Assembly: GCF_050717635.1 (NCBI RefSeq)
Contig: NZ_JBOITO010000038.1
Coordinates: forward strand, 20,305 to 84,304
Direction of reading: 5' to 3'
Length of the DNA: 64,000 bases
Source: Clostridium_AD sp050717635
GTDB lineage: Bacteria > Bacillota > Clostridia > Clostridiales > Clostridiaceae
Shown here: positions 17,048-25,708 of the stretch, in pieces
Layout: each line of letters starts with the position of its first letter
Numbering within the stretch: the first letter of the stretch is position 1
Notes under the pieces: generated by a model
The model's input: only the letters and a program-made list of their open reading frames with translations
Database searches by the model: none
Told to the model about the DNA's origin: nothing
Translations under genes and position numbers: made by a program

Positions 17048-18919
17048 TTAATCAGCCATAGCTGCAATTTCACGCTCTATTATGTTTCTTTTATATGTTG
17101 GAACTATTTCTTCTATTTTTTCTAACAATAGCTTCAAATCATCTTTTTCTAAAACAACACTCAGTTCACTCATTTTCTCTTTCATAACGTCTAAATCACT
17201 AAAGGTAGCTTTGCCAATAAAAATTTTTTCGTGTTTAGTGTTAGTAAGTCCTTCTTCACTCATTAGAAGCTCTTCATAAAGTTTTTCACCTGGACGAAGA
17301 CCTGTAACTTCTATTTTAATATCCTCATTTGGAACAAATCCCGAAAGTCTTATTAAATCAAAAGCTAAATCATATATCTTAACGGGTTTTCCCATGTCTA
17401 ACACAAATATTTCTCCACCGCTTGCATATGCTCCTGCTTGAAGCACTAATTGCGACGCTTCCGGTATTGTCATGAAAAATCTAGTTATATTTTGATCAGT
17501 AATTGTGACCGGGCCCCCATGAGCTATTTGTTTTTTAAATAGTGGTATAACAGACCCATTACTTCCAAGAACATTGCCAAATCTAACTGCTACAAAACGT
17601 GTTTTACTTATTTTATCCATTGATTGTATAATCATTTCGCACATTCTCTTAGTAGCACCCATAACATTAGTTGGGTTTACTGCTTTATCTGTGGATATCA
17701 TAACAAACCTTTCAGAATTATACTTGTGTGCACATTCTGCCACATTAAAAGTTCCAAATACATTGTTTTTTATAGCCTCCATTGGGCTTTCTTCCATTAG
17801 CGGAACATGCTTATGAGCAGCTGCATGGAAAACTATATTGGGCGAATATGTCTCAAAGACATCCTTAAGGCGTAACTTGTCCCTAACTGATCCTATTAGT
17901 ACTATTAAATCTAATTTCGGATATTTATATTGCAGTTCCATTTGCAAATCATAAGCATTATTTTCATAAATATCAAAAATAATCAACTTTTCCGGCTCAA
18001 ATTTAATAATTTGTCGACAGAGTTCAGAGCCAATAGATCCCCCACCCCCTGTAACTAGAATTACTTTATCCTTTATATAACTTGCTATACCCTCCATATC
18101 AAGAACTACCGCTTTACGTCCAAGGAGGTCCTCAATATCCACTTTTCTAATTTGATTTAGTGAAACCTTTCCATCTATTATGTCACTCATGCCAGGAATA
18201 ATTTCTACTTTACAATGGGTTGTTTTACATATTTCTAAAATTAGTTTTTTATCTTCATCATCTATTGTTGGAATAGCTATAAGTATGGTTTCTATCTTTT
18301 TCTCTTTGGCTATGGTAGGTATATCTTGCCTACTTCCAAGAACCTTTACCCCCATAATATTGCTTCCTTTTTTATAATTTTTTTCATCAATAACAGCTAC
18401 AGGTCTATATTTACTTTGACTACTGCTTTTCATTTCTTTTATAACCATCGCTGCAGCTTTCCCTGCACCAATTATCATTACTCTCTTTCGATCACTTATA
18501 TTCATATTAGAATTTAAAATGCTTTCGAATCTACCATAAATTCTAAAAGACATTCTAAAGCCCACGATAAAAATAATACCAAAAGCACAAGCGAGTATAC
18601 TTACCCCATAGGCAAATTTATGCCCAGAAATATTAATAAAAATAATGGTTGCTATAGTACCTGTAAGGCACCCACCAATAGCCAACATAAATTCATCTAC
18701 ACTTGCATAACTCCAAAGACTTTCATAAAGTTTAAATAAATAAAAACTAGTTATGTATATAACTGTCACAATTAAAGCTATCTGGCTGTAATCACTCCAA
18801 TAGAACTTGAAATTTTTATAATTATTTCTAAAAAATAGTGCTAATACATATGCTAAGTTTATTAGTATTGCGTCACTTAGTATTAACATTGGTTTTTTCC
18901 ATTTCCCTAAAATCTTCAT
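17048..18919 (-). CDS. PglF/CapD-type membrane NDP-sugar 4,6-dehydratase (copy 2)
   Basis: 623 residues. Four membrane segments fill about 10-130, then a CoA-binding-like Rossmann region (VMIIGAGKAAAMVIKEM) and the SDR domain with VTGGGGSIGSELCRQI. The catalytic segment reads ISTDKAVNPTNVMGATKR, in which Met replaces the usual Tyr, typical of WbpM/PglF/FlaA1-type dehydratases. It makes UDP-4-keto-6-deoxy-HexNAc. It is nearly the same protein as the one at 35130-37001, identical over long stretches, and is likewise first gene of its module. The ATG at 18919 follows AAGGGG. No PglE-type aminotransferase follows it; a reductase does, so the product is probably a 4-hydroxy sugar. Confidence 0.9.
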   Translation of the reverse strand: MKILGKWKKPMLILSDAILINLAYVLALFFRNNYKNFKFYWSDYSQIALIVTVIYITSFYLFKLYESLWSYASVDEFMLAIGGCLTGTIATIIFINISGHKFAYGVSILACAFGIIFIVGFRMSFRIYGRFESILNSNMNISDRKRVMIIGAGKAAAMVIKEMKSSSQSKYRPVAVIDEKNYKKGSNIMGVKVLGSRQDIPTIAKEKKIETILIAIPTIDDEDKKLILEICKTTHCKVEIIPGMSDIIDGKVSLNQIRKVDIEDLLGRKAVVLDMEGIASYIKDKVILVTGGGGSIGSELCRQIIKFEPEKLIIFDIYENNAYDLQMELQYKYPKLDLIVLIGSVRDKLRLKDVFETYSPNIVFHAAAHKHVPLMEESPMEAIKNNVFGTFNVAECAHKYNSERFVMISTDKAVNPTNVMGATKRMCEMIIQSMDKISKTRFVAVRFGNVLGSNGSVIPLFKKQIAHGGPVTITDQNITRFFMTIPEASQLVLQAGAYASGGEIFVLDMGKPVKIYDLAFDLIRLSGFVPNEDIKIEVTGLRPGEKLYEELLMSEEGLTNTKHEKIFIGKATFSDLDVMKEKMSELSVVLEKDDLKLLLEKIEEIVPTYKRNIIEREIAAMAD

Positions 18920-18959
18920 ACTAATCCCCTTTTATTATAATTTCATGTTAGTACAATTT

Positions 18960-18968
18960 AGTATATCA
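18960..18968 (-). promoter_or_regulatory. Candidate extended -10 promoter of the downstream module
   Basis: Minus strand TGATATACT (TGn plus TATACT), within the stretch TATTATGATATACTA. The same stretch stands before the paralogous gene at 37001 (37052-37066), and its survival in both otherwise diverged upstream regions is the main support. There is no good -35 box. Confidence 0.45.
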
Positions 18969-19031
18969 TAATATTCAGAAAAAATTTAATTAATCTATCA
19001 CATTTACAAAAATTTAAGATGTATAAATCTC

Positions 19032-20381
19032 CTAAATCATACTTATATTATTTCCTAATCTAAACTGTTCAATAACATTACTAATTGTAATAGACTCAGA
19101 AGGTGTTAATTTATATGTATTATAATTTTTAAGGTTTATCATAGATATAAATTCAGCAAGCTCATATCTTAGTCCATCACCTTCAAATTTATAAAAGTAT
19201 TTTTTATTATCATTAAAATTTTCAAATCTCACTTCAAAATATTCTGTTTTCCACCATGGAGATGGTACATAAATATACCCTTTAGTTCCTGATATCACTA
19301 AATCACCTTCGGATTTAACTCCAAGACCTACTTTAGCTGTGGCAATTGCATCACTATATTTTAAGTTGATTTTTGTAAATAAATCTACGTTTTTTTCACT
19401 ATCATAATAAGAGTAAAATTTAAATTCTTCGATGTTTTCACCTAAAAGCTTGATTATTGCAAGTAATGGATATGATGCTAGTTCAGTTACACTTCCACCA
19501 GCAGCGTTACTATCTAGTTCCCTCCCACTATTTTCTATTAATTTAGTAAATGTGGCATCTATATTTTTTATCTTGCCAATAAGTCCACTTTTTGCAACAC
19601 TTATGAGTCTTATAAACCCAGGTGAGTAAGCAGTTTTTATTGCCTCTATAAGAACACATCCATTGTGCTCTGCTAATTTGTATAATTCTTCTGATTGAAT
19701 TTTAGATAAAACCATTGGTTTTTCACATAGTACATTTATGCCTCTAGCTAGTGCTTTTTTTGCATAGTCATAATGAGTAAGATGTGGAGATGCTATATAA
19801 ACAGCATTTACCTTTTCAAGAAATTCATCATAATTTGTGCAGTAAAAATCAAGCTCTTGTTTTTGCACGAACTCTTTAAGAGATTCTTCATTTCGTCCAA
19901 ACACACCCTCAACATTTACCCCACTAACAAATTTTGATTCTTTAATAAATCTAGTTGCTATTCTACCGTTTCCAACAACACCTAGTTTAAGTATACCATT
20001 ATTATTAGCCCGAAGTTGTGTACTTGATACTCCTTTTGTTCTCTCTAAATAGACTACTTCACAGTATTCTTTTAAATAATCAAATTTACCTGTCCAATCT
20101 GAACCTATTGCAAAAATATCCACATTATATTTCAGTACGTCGTTAACCTTTTGTCCTTCATACTCTTCAATTATTACTTCATCAGCTAGTCCACTAGCCT
20201 TAATATTTTCTATTCTCTTCATCAAGCCCTCTTGAACATTTAATTTACCACGGCTATCATCATAATTTTCAGTAGTAACTCCAACAATTAGGTAATCCCC
20301 TAATTTTTTTGCCCTTTCAAGTAATTTAAAATGCCCTTCATGAAAAAGATCATAAGTTCCGTATGTTATTACTTTCTTCAT
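19032..20381 (-). CDS. Fusion of a TagD-like cytidylyltransferase and a Gfo/Idh/MocA oxidoreductase
   Basis: 449 residues. Residues 1-126 are a small nucleotidyltransferase of the glycerol-3-phosphate/ethanolamine-phosphate cytidylyltransferase type: YGTYDLFHEGHFKLL with HxGH at 14-17, and RTKGVSSTQLR at 114-124. From about 132 a complete oxidoreductase follows, with Rossmann motif GVVGNGRIATRFI (134-146) and EKP at 220-222. A single reading frame joins the two, so the protein may reduce a keto substrate and activate the product, or its phosphate, as a CDP compound. The LicD gene 49 bases upstream could then use that CDP compound. The substrate is unknown. Confidence 0.85.
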   Translation of the reverse strand: MKKVITYGTYDLFHEGHFKLLERAKKLGDYLIVGVTTENYDDSRGKLNVQEGLMKRIENIKASGLADEVIIEEYEGQKVNDVLKYNVDIFAIGSDWTGKFDYLKEYCEVVYLERTKGVSSTQLRANNNGILKLGVVGNGRIATRFIKESKFVSGVNVEGVFGRNEESLKEFVQKQELDFYCTNYDEFLEKVNAVYIASPHLTHYDYAKKALARGINVLCEKPMVLSKIQSEELYKLAEHNGCVLIEAIKTAYSPGFIRLISVAKSGLIGKIKNIDATFTKLIENSGRELDSNAAGGSVTELASYPLLAIIKLLGENIEEFKFYSYYDSEKNVDLFTKINLKYSDAIATAKVGLGVKSEGDLVISGTKGYIYVPSPWWKTEYFEVRFENFNDNKKYFYKFEGDGLRYELAEFISMINLKNYNTYKLTPSESITISNVIEQFRLGNNISMI

Positions 20382-20430
20382 CTGAATAATTCCTCCTTCG
20401 TTTTTTTAAATTATCTGATTTTGTTTACCT

Positions 20431-21246
20431 TTACACTTCTAAAATATAAGGTTTATGTCCATGCCTTTTTTCTTCTGGAGGCAGTTTCATATAATCTCCA
20501 TATTGTGATGATAAATAGGAATGACAATCATATGGTGCACAAACCATCATGCCCTCAAATTCTATATTTTTTAGTGGATATAGAAACTCATTTTTAATTA
20601 GGAGTGCTGGTGTCCTAACATAACATTTGGATAATGTGTTAATGGAATTATACTTTTGAATTTCTTTATCTAACATTTTGTAGAGTAAATTCTTAGGTAT
20701 AGCTTTTAATGCATAGTGAAGAGAATGCCGAGTTATATGTTTAATACGATCTTTTCTAGTAGTAGCTTCTAAACTTGGTTCTTTTACACTTTTTGCTATA
20801 AATAGATTAGATAGTATTATGGTTTTTATGTATTGTATTTTTTTCAAATGAACATTATCCGGAATATTGTCATAAGGAAATATATCCACAAATATACCTT
20901 GGTTAATATTAAGATTTCTGCAATAATACTCTACAAATTTTGTTCCATTTTTTCTAACTTTTGCAAAATGAAATGGTGACTCACAATCTGTATGGACTGT
21001 TTGCAAAAAGAACTCTTTATCTAGCTGATTTTCTGCAACCTCCAAAAATTTATTATAGTTATCCCTTGTCATACCAATGTCTATATCATCATCCCAAGGA
21101 ATAAAGCCTGCATGGCGAACTGCACCTAATGCAGTCCCCCCAACTATAAAATATTCAATGTTATTTTCACTACATACTTTAATGATTTCCACTAATATAT
21201 TTATTTCAGTATTTTGTACTAGTTTTAATTCCTCACCATAAATCAT
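20431..21246 (-). CDS. LicD-family phosphotransferase
   Basis: 271 residues of PF04991. The family signature IVGGTALGAVRHAGFIPWDDDIDIGM is complete (34-59), with the metal-binding DDD at 52-54; KVRKNGTKFVE and GIFVDIFPYDNIP follow. LicD proteins transfer phosphocholine or other phospho-alcohols from a CDP donor to a sugar hydroxyl. Start: AGGAGG seven bases before ATG 21246. There is no choline kinase or LicC gene in the window. The neighbouring cytidylyltransferase-oxidoreductase fusion is the likely donor supplier, so the decoration may be a polyol phosphate instead of choline. Confidence 0.85.
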   Translation of the reverse strand: MIYGEELKLVQNTEINILVEIIKVCSENNIEYFIVGGTALGAVRHAGFIPWDDDIDIGMTRDNYNKFLEVAENQLDKEFFLQTVHTDCESPFHFAKVRKNGTKFVEYYCRNLNINQGIFVDIFPYDNIPDNVHLKKIQYIKTIILSNLFIAKSVKEPSLEATTRKDRIKHITRHSLHYALKAIPKNLLYKMLDKEIQKYNSINTLSKCYVRTPALLIKNEFLYPLKNIEFEGMMVCAPYDCHSYLSSQYGDYMKLPPEEKRHGHKPYILEV

Positions 21247-21281
21247 AGAGGTTCCTCCTATAAATCAGCTGCTTTTATTTT

Positions 21282-22400
21282 CTACTTTAAAAATTTTTTT
21301 ATGCAATTACATACATAGTCCACTTCATCCTTTGTAATTTCAGGGTAAATTGGTAGTGCTAAAATTTGCTCACTAATCTTTTCTGATACTGGAAAATCAC
21401 CTTTTTTATATCCAAGCTCCACAAAACACTCTTGCATATGTAGTGGTCTAGGATAATAAATACTAGTTTGAATCCCATTTTCTTTTAAATAAGCTGCGAG
21501 TTTATCCCTTTTTTCTGTTAAAATATTGTATACATAATATACGGACTCTTGATTAAATTTACCTTTTGGTATTTTTACAGCTTGTATATTTGATAACGCT
21601 TCATCATACCATTTTGCAATAATTGCTCTTTTTTCAATAACATTTTTAATATATTTCATTTTCACTAGGAGTATTGCTGCTTGCATGGTATCAAGTCTTG
21701 AATTATAACCTACATAATCATGATGGTATTTTTTAGTTGCACCATGTACACGGTATGCTTTTGCTAGCTCATATAATTTATCATCGTTAGTTACTATCAT
21801 TCCAGCATCTCCGAAGGCTCCTAATGTTTTGGTTGGGAAGAATGAAAAAATCCCAAAATCGCCAATAGTACCCGAATGTCTTGAAGTTTCTCCCTCACCA
21901 GTCCATCTCATACCATAAGCCTCTGCAGCATCTTCTAATACCTTTAAATCATGTTTTTTTGCCACTTCCATTATTTTATCCATATCTGCCATTTGTGAAA
22001 ATAAATGCACTGGCAAGATTCCTACTGTATTTTTTGAGATCTTTTCTTCAATAGCTTCTGCATTAATATTAAAGGTATCCTCATCAATATCCACGAAAAC
22101 TGGTTTTGCACCATTTCTAGTAATACATGACACAGATGCAAAAAAAGTAAATGGAGATGTAATAACCTCTGTGCCTTCTTTAAATCCAAGAATATCCGCT
22201 GTAATAGTTAGAGCGTCACTTCCTGATGCCACGCCTACAGCATATTTAGCTCCAGTAAAGGCTTCTACACTTTCCTCTAATAGCCTAACTTCTTCGCCAA
22301 GTATAAAATTTCCTTTTTCCATTACAGATAAAACAGCTGTATCAAATTCAGCTTTTTTTTCATGATATTCACGCTTAGATGTAAAAAATTTCACTTCCAT
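21282..22400 (-). CDS. DegT-family aminotransferase (WbpE-like)
   Basis: 372 residues of the PLP sugar aminotransferases. Motifs are GVASGSDALTITADIL, VFVDIDEDTFNINAEAIEE, VLEDAAEAYGM and FSFFPTKTLGAFGDAGMI, in which the lysine of PTKTLG binds PLP. The NIDP-like DIDEDTFNI segment and the following Gfo/Idh oxidoreductase, acetyltransferase and UDP-sugar 6-dehydrogenase genes match the WbpA-B-E-D set. In that set WbpE aminates C3 of the 3-keto uronic acid. It lies 24 bases after the acyltransferase gene. Two other family members here (6213, 33924) carry different PLP motifs and serve other sugars. Confidence 0.78.
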   Translation of the reverse strand: MEVKFFTSKREYHEKKAEFDTAVLSVMEKGNFILGEEVRLLEESVEAFTGAKYAVGVASGSDALTITADILGFKEGTEVITSPFTFFASVSCITRNGAKPVFVDIDEDTFNINAEAIEEKISKNTVGILPVHLFSQMADMDKIMEVAKKHDLKVLEDAAEAYGMRWTGEGETSRHSGTIGDFGIFSFFPTKTLGAFGDAGMIVTNDDKLYELAKAYRVHGATKKYHHDYVGYNSRLDTMQAAILLVKMKYIKNVIEKRAIIAKWYDEALSNIQAVKIPKGKFNQESVYYVYNILTEKRDKLAAYLKENGIQTSIYYPRPLHMQECFVELGYKKGDFPVSEKISEQILALPIYPEITKDEVDYVCNCIKKFLK

Positions 22401-22424
22401 ATAAATATTCTCCTTTTTTTGTTA

Positions 22425-23165
22425 TTATTGATTTTTAAGAAGTTGTTCTTCTGGTACATTACGCATTACTTTAGCAGGACTTCCAACTACAATTTTACCT
22501 GCTGGCGCGTCCTTTGTAACTACACTACCTGCTGCAACTAGAGCATCTTCATATATTATTTTCCCAGGCAAAATTACTGCTCCTGCACCAATTCTACCAC
22601 CTTTTTTTATAGTTACACCTTTGAATTTACCAAATCTTTCACTTGACCTTGCTGCATAATTATCATTAGAAGTTACAACGCAAGGTGCGATAAATACATA
22701 GTCCTCTACCTCTGAATAAGCAGTTAAATATACATTAGTCTGTATTTTGCAATTGGAACCAACCTTGCAAAAATTTTCAACAGTAGTTCCACGGCCAATA
22801 ATTGTTTTTGAGCCTACTGTTACATTTTCTCTTATTACAGCGGTATCAGCAATAAGTGTTTTCTCTCCAATTTCGCATCCACAATAAATTATTACACCTG
22901 CCCCTATAAGACAACCTTCACTTATTTTAGCTGGAAGTAATTCATCTTCACTTTTGAATATACTGTTTACAGACCTCATAGGCTGTTTACCTATTATCGA
23001 ATTATCATCTATTCTAACATTATCGCCTATAATTGTTCCCGGGTATATAACTACATTACATCCTATAGCACAATTGTTTCCTATAACTACCTCATCTTCT
23101 ATTACTACAAAATGTCCTATTGTCACATTGCTTCCAACTTTGCTTTTTTCTGAAACATAATTCAT
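22425..23165 (-). CDS. Hexapeptide-repeat N-acyltransferase (WbpD-like)
   Basis: 246 residues built almost wholly of left-handed beta-helix coils (GSNVTIGHFVVIEDEVVIGNNCAIGCNVVIYPG and on to about 225). IAPCVVTSNDNYAARSSERFGKFKGVTIKKGGRIGAGAVILPG contains the Asn and loop seen in WbpD/WlbB-type UDP-3-amino-uronic acid N-acetyltransferases. It is longer than WbpD itself because of extra N-terminal coils. It sits between the WbpE-like aminotransferase and the WbpB-like oxidoreductase. Expected role: acetylation of the 3-amino group with acetyl-CoA, giving a 2,3-diacetamido uronic acid donor. Confidence 0.75.
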   Translation of the reverse strand: MNYVSEKSKVGSNVTIGHFVVIEDEVVIGNNCAIGCNVVIYPGTIIGDNVRIDDNSIIGKQPMRSVNSIFKSEDELLPAKISEGCLIGAGVIIYCGCEIGEKTLIADTAVIRENVTVGSKTIIGRGTTVENFCKVGSNCKIQTNVYLTAYSEVEDYVFIAPCVVTSNDNYAARSSERFGKFKGVTIKKGGRIGAGAVILPGKIIYEDALVAAGSVVTKDAPAGKIVVGSPAKVMRNVPEEQLLKNQ

Positions 23166-23198
23166 ATAAATAACCTCTTTTCATATGACATTTTAAAA

Positions 23199-24287
23199 TT
23201 ATTTTTCCATTTCCAAGGTTGAGAAATCTCCCATTGGGAATTTAACTGGAAGTCCTGTAAGTCTTGATTTATAAGCCGCAAGTATAATAGACATACCTTT
23301 TTTACCTTCTTCTCCATTTATGAGTGGTTCACTATTATATTTTATAGCATCTATCATATCCTTGTATAACGGAGTATGCCCGGAGCCATATACTGAATCT
23401 GGATCACCCTTATGCTGCGTTAATAATTCTTCTTCAGTTTCCACATTATCTGCAAATTTCCAAGTTTCTATGGAATTAACTGCTAGCCCACCAATAGAAA
23501 CTGTACCAGTTTCACCAAAAATACTTAATGTCTCTTCTAAATTTTTAGGGTAAACACAAGCAGAGCCTTCAACTATACCTATGGATTCATTTTTAAATCT
23601 TATAATTATTGCTCCAAAATCCTCAGCTTCTATATCTCGAAGGTAAGTACCACACTGAGCATAAACAGTATCTATTTCTCCGCCCATCATCCATTGTAAC
23701 AAGTCAATATTATGAATACATTGGTTCATTAGTGTACCGCCATCTTGTTTCCATGTTCCTCTCCAAGGCGCCTTAGTATAATATCCCATATCTCTATTCC
23801 AAAGAATTCTTGCCGTTCCATTAACGAGTTTTGAAAACCTGCCTTCTTCTACTGCAGCTCGCAATTTTTGTATTGGCTCATTAAATCTATTTTGGTGATT
23901 AACACAAAGTTTTACATTGTTTTTTCTTGCACACTGGATCATTCGATCTGCATCCACAGTAGATAAAGCCATTGGTTTTTCAACAATTACATGTTTTCCA
24001 CTATTCATACAATCTAAAGCTATTTCAGCATGGTATCCACTCTCTGTAGCTATAGAAACCATGTCAATATCAACTTCCTCAAGCATTCTCTTATAATCAG
24101 TATACACTTTTACGTGCGCACTTTCACCAATTGCTTTTATGTACTCATCTTTTTTACTATTAGCATTAGCTTCTAACACGTCACAAACTGCTGTAAGTTC
24201 AATTTCATCACTATTTTCTGTTATAGCCTCCACGTGTTTGTAAGATATTCTTCCACACCCTATAATTGCAATTTTTATTTTTTTCAT
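23199..24287 (-). CDS. Gfo/Idh/MocA oxidoreductase (WbpB-like)
   Basis: 362 residues. Rossmann motif IAIIGCGRISYKHVEAI at 5-21, catalytic EKP in HVIVEKPMALS (about 96), and downstream GGTLMNQCIHNIDLLQWMMGGEIDTVYAQ, the typical C-terminal active-site segment with a His. In the WbpA-B-E-D set this enzyme oxidises C3 of UDP-GlcNAcA and is coupled to the aminotransferase. It lies 89 bases downstream of the 6-dehydrogenase gene; a hairpin (24322-24364) lies in the gap. It is better conserved at the motif level than the oxidoreductases at 2825 and 3790. Confidence 0.8.
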   Translation of the reverse strand: MKKIKIAIIGCGRISYKHVEAITENSDEIELTAVCDVLEANANSKKDEYIKAIGESAHVKVYTDYKRMLEEVDIDMVSIATESGYHAEIALDCMNSGKHVIVEKPMALSTVDADRMIQCARKNNVKLCVNHQNRFNEPIQKLRAAVEEGRFSKLVNGTARILWNRDMGYYTKAPWRGTWKQDGGTLMNQCIHNIDLLQWMMGGEIDTVYAQCGTYLRDIEAEDFGAIIIRFKNESIGIVEGSACVYPKNLEETLSIFGETGTVSIGGLAVNSIETWKFADNVETEEELLTQHKGDPDSVYGSGHTPLYKDMIDAIKYNSEPLINGEEGKKGMSIILAAYKSRLTGLPVKFPMGDFSTLEMEK

Positions 24288-24321
24288 TTGAATTCCTCCC
24301 TATTATATTTTTCTAAAATAT

Positions 24322-24364
24322 TGGCATGCAATATTCTAAACTAATTTACAATGTTTGCATGCCA
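24322..24364. repeat. Intercistronic inverted repeat between the WbpA-like and WbpB-like genes
   Basis: Arms TGGCATGCAA (24322-24331) and TTGCATGCCA (24355-24364), ten matched pairs around a 23-base loop. On the minus strand only a broken T tract follows, so it may be a weak attenuator or an mRNA processing or stability element. Confidence 0.6.
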
Positions 24365-24376
24365 TATTTTTTTCTT

Positions 24377-25693
24377 TTAAAGTTTATTTATCTTTTCTCT
24401 ATTACTTATAACATTTTTTGTTGCATTTCTAGTGTCATATAATAAACTAGCTTCTGCTACAATTCTTTCATAATCATAATCACTATGATCTGTAGTTATT
24501 ATTACTATATCTGCATTTTTTATTTCATTTTCCCAAATTACTGATACATATTCTTTACCCTTGTGCATAAATGTAGGAATAAATGGGTCATTTATCATTA
24601 TATCAGCACCATTCTTTTCTAATTGATCAATAACCTTAAGTGTTGGTGATTCTCTCATATCATCTATATCCTTCTTATAAGCTGCACCCATAATAAGTAC
24701 TTTTGCACCATTTAATGCCTTCTTTTGACTATTTAAAAGCTTCATAACATTTTCTAAAACAAATTCAGGCATATAATCATTGATTATACCTGAAGCTTCT
24801 ATTAATTTAGTATGATAATCAAACTCCTTTGCTTTCCACTCTAAGTAGAAGGGATCAAGTGGTATACAATGTCCTCCAAGTCCTGGACCTGGATAGAAGG
24901 GCATAAATCCATAAGGTTTAGTTTTAGCTGCGTCTATTACTTCCCAAACATCAATATTCATCCTTTTACACAAAATAGCCATTTCATTAGCTAGTGCTAT
25001 ATTCACATTTCTAAAAGTATTTTCAAGAATTTTTTCCATTTCAGCTACTGCTGGAGAAGACACTTCTAGTATATCTCCCTCTAAAACACTTCTGTAAAGC
25101 ATTCCTGCTACTTCAGTACAGTCTTTTGTACATCCTCCTACTACCTTTGGAGTATTTTTTGTATTAAACTGTTTATTACCTGGATCAATTCGCTCTGGAG
25201 AGAATGCTAAGAAAAAGTCTACTCCACATTTTAAGCCTGTTTCTTCAAGTATCGGTTTTAGTACTTCCTCAGTTGTACCTGGGTATGTAGTGCTTTCAAG
25301 CACTACCAGCATTCCCTTATGTAAATACTTAGCTACACTTCTAGTTGATTCAACTACATATGATAAATCCGGTTGCTTATATACATCTAGTGGTGTGGGA
25401 ACTGCTATACATACTGTATCAACATCCTTAACAAAACTAAAATCTGTAGTGGCTCTAAGTTTTCCATCCTGTACGAGTCCAGCTAAATCTGAATCTACAA
25501 TGTCACCAATATAATTACGTCCCTCATTTACCATTTTTACCTTTTTATCTTGAACATCAAATCCTATTACTTCATATCCTACCTTAGCCTTTTCTACAGC
25601 TAGTGGAAGTCCCACATAACCAAGACCCACCACTCCAAGTCTAGCTGTTTTATTTTTTAATTTTAATAATAATTCATCTTTTAACTTAAACAT
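24377..25693 (-). CDS. UDP-N-acetylglucosamine/mannosamine 6-dehydrogenase (WbpA-like)
   Basis: 438 residues of the UDP-glucose/UDP-HexNAc dehydrogenase family with all three domains: NAD motif GVVGLGYVGLPLAVEKA (20-36), central NTFRNVNIALANEMA, catalytic Cys in GPGLGGHCIPLDPFYLEW (about 271) and C-terminal ILIMGAAYKKDIDDMRESPTLKV. The enzyme oxidises C6 to the uronic acid with two NAD. Because B-, E- and D-type genes follow, UDP-GlcNAc to UDP-GlcNAcA is the likely reaction. It is preceded by the PIG-L gene at a distance of 15 bases. Confidence 0.85.
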   Translation of the reverse strand: MFKLKDELLLKLKNKTARLGVVGLGYVGLPLAVEKAKVGYEVIGFDVQDKKVKMVNEGRNYIGDIVDSDLAGLVQDGKLRATTDFSFVKDVDTVCIAVPTPLDVYKQPDLSYVVESTRSVAKYLHKGMLVVLESTTYPGTTEEVLKPILEETGLKCGVDFFLAFSPERIDPGNKQFNTKNTPKVVGGCTKDCTEVAGMLYRSVLEGDILEVSSPAVAEMEKILENTFRNVNIALANEMAILCKRMNIDVWEVIDAAKTKPYGFMPFYPGPGLGGHCIPLDPFYLEWKAKEFDYHTKLIEASGIINDYMPEFVLENVMKLLNSQKKALNGAKVLIMGAAYKKDIDDMRESPTLKVIDQLEKNGADIMINDPFIPTFMHKGKEYVSVIWENEIKNADIVIITTDHSDYDYERIVAEASLLYDTRNATKNVISNREKINKL

Positions 25694-25708
25694 TTTTATT
25701 TTTCCTCC

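Noticed and set aside
20331..20597. Plus-strand open frame across the gap between the fusion gene and licD
   Set aside because: It overlaps the coding parts of two well-supported minus-strand genes and shows no domain.
24322..24364. Full terminator splitting the WbpA-like and WbpB-like genes
   Set aside because: The loop is 23 bases and the following T tract is broken by A and G, so it is reported only as an inverted repeat.
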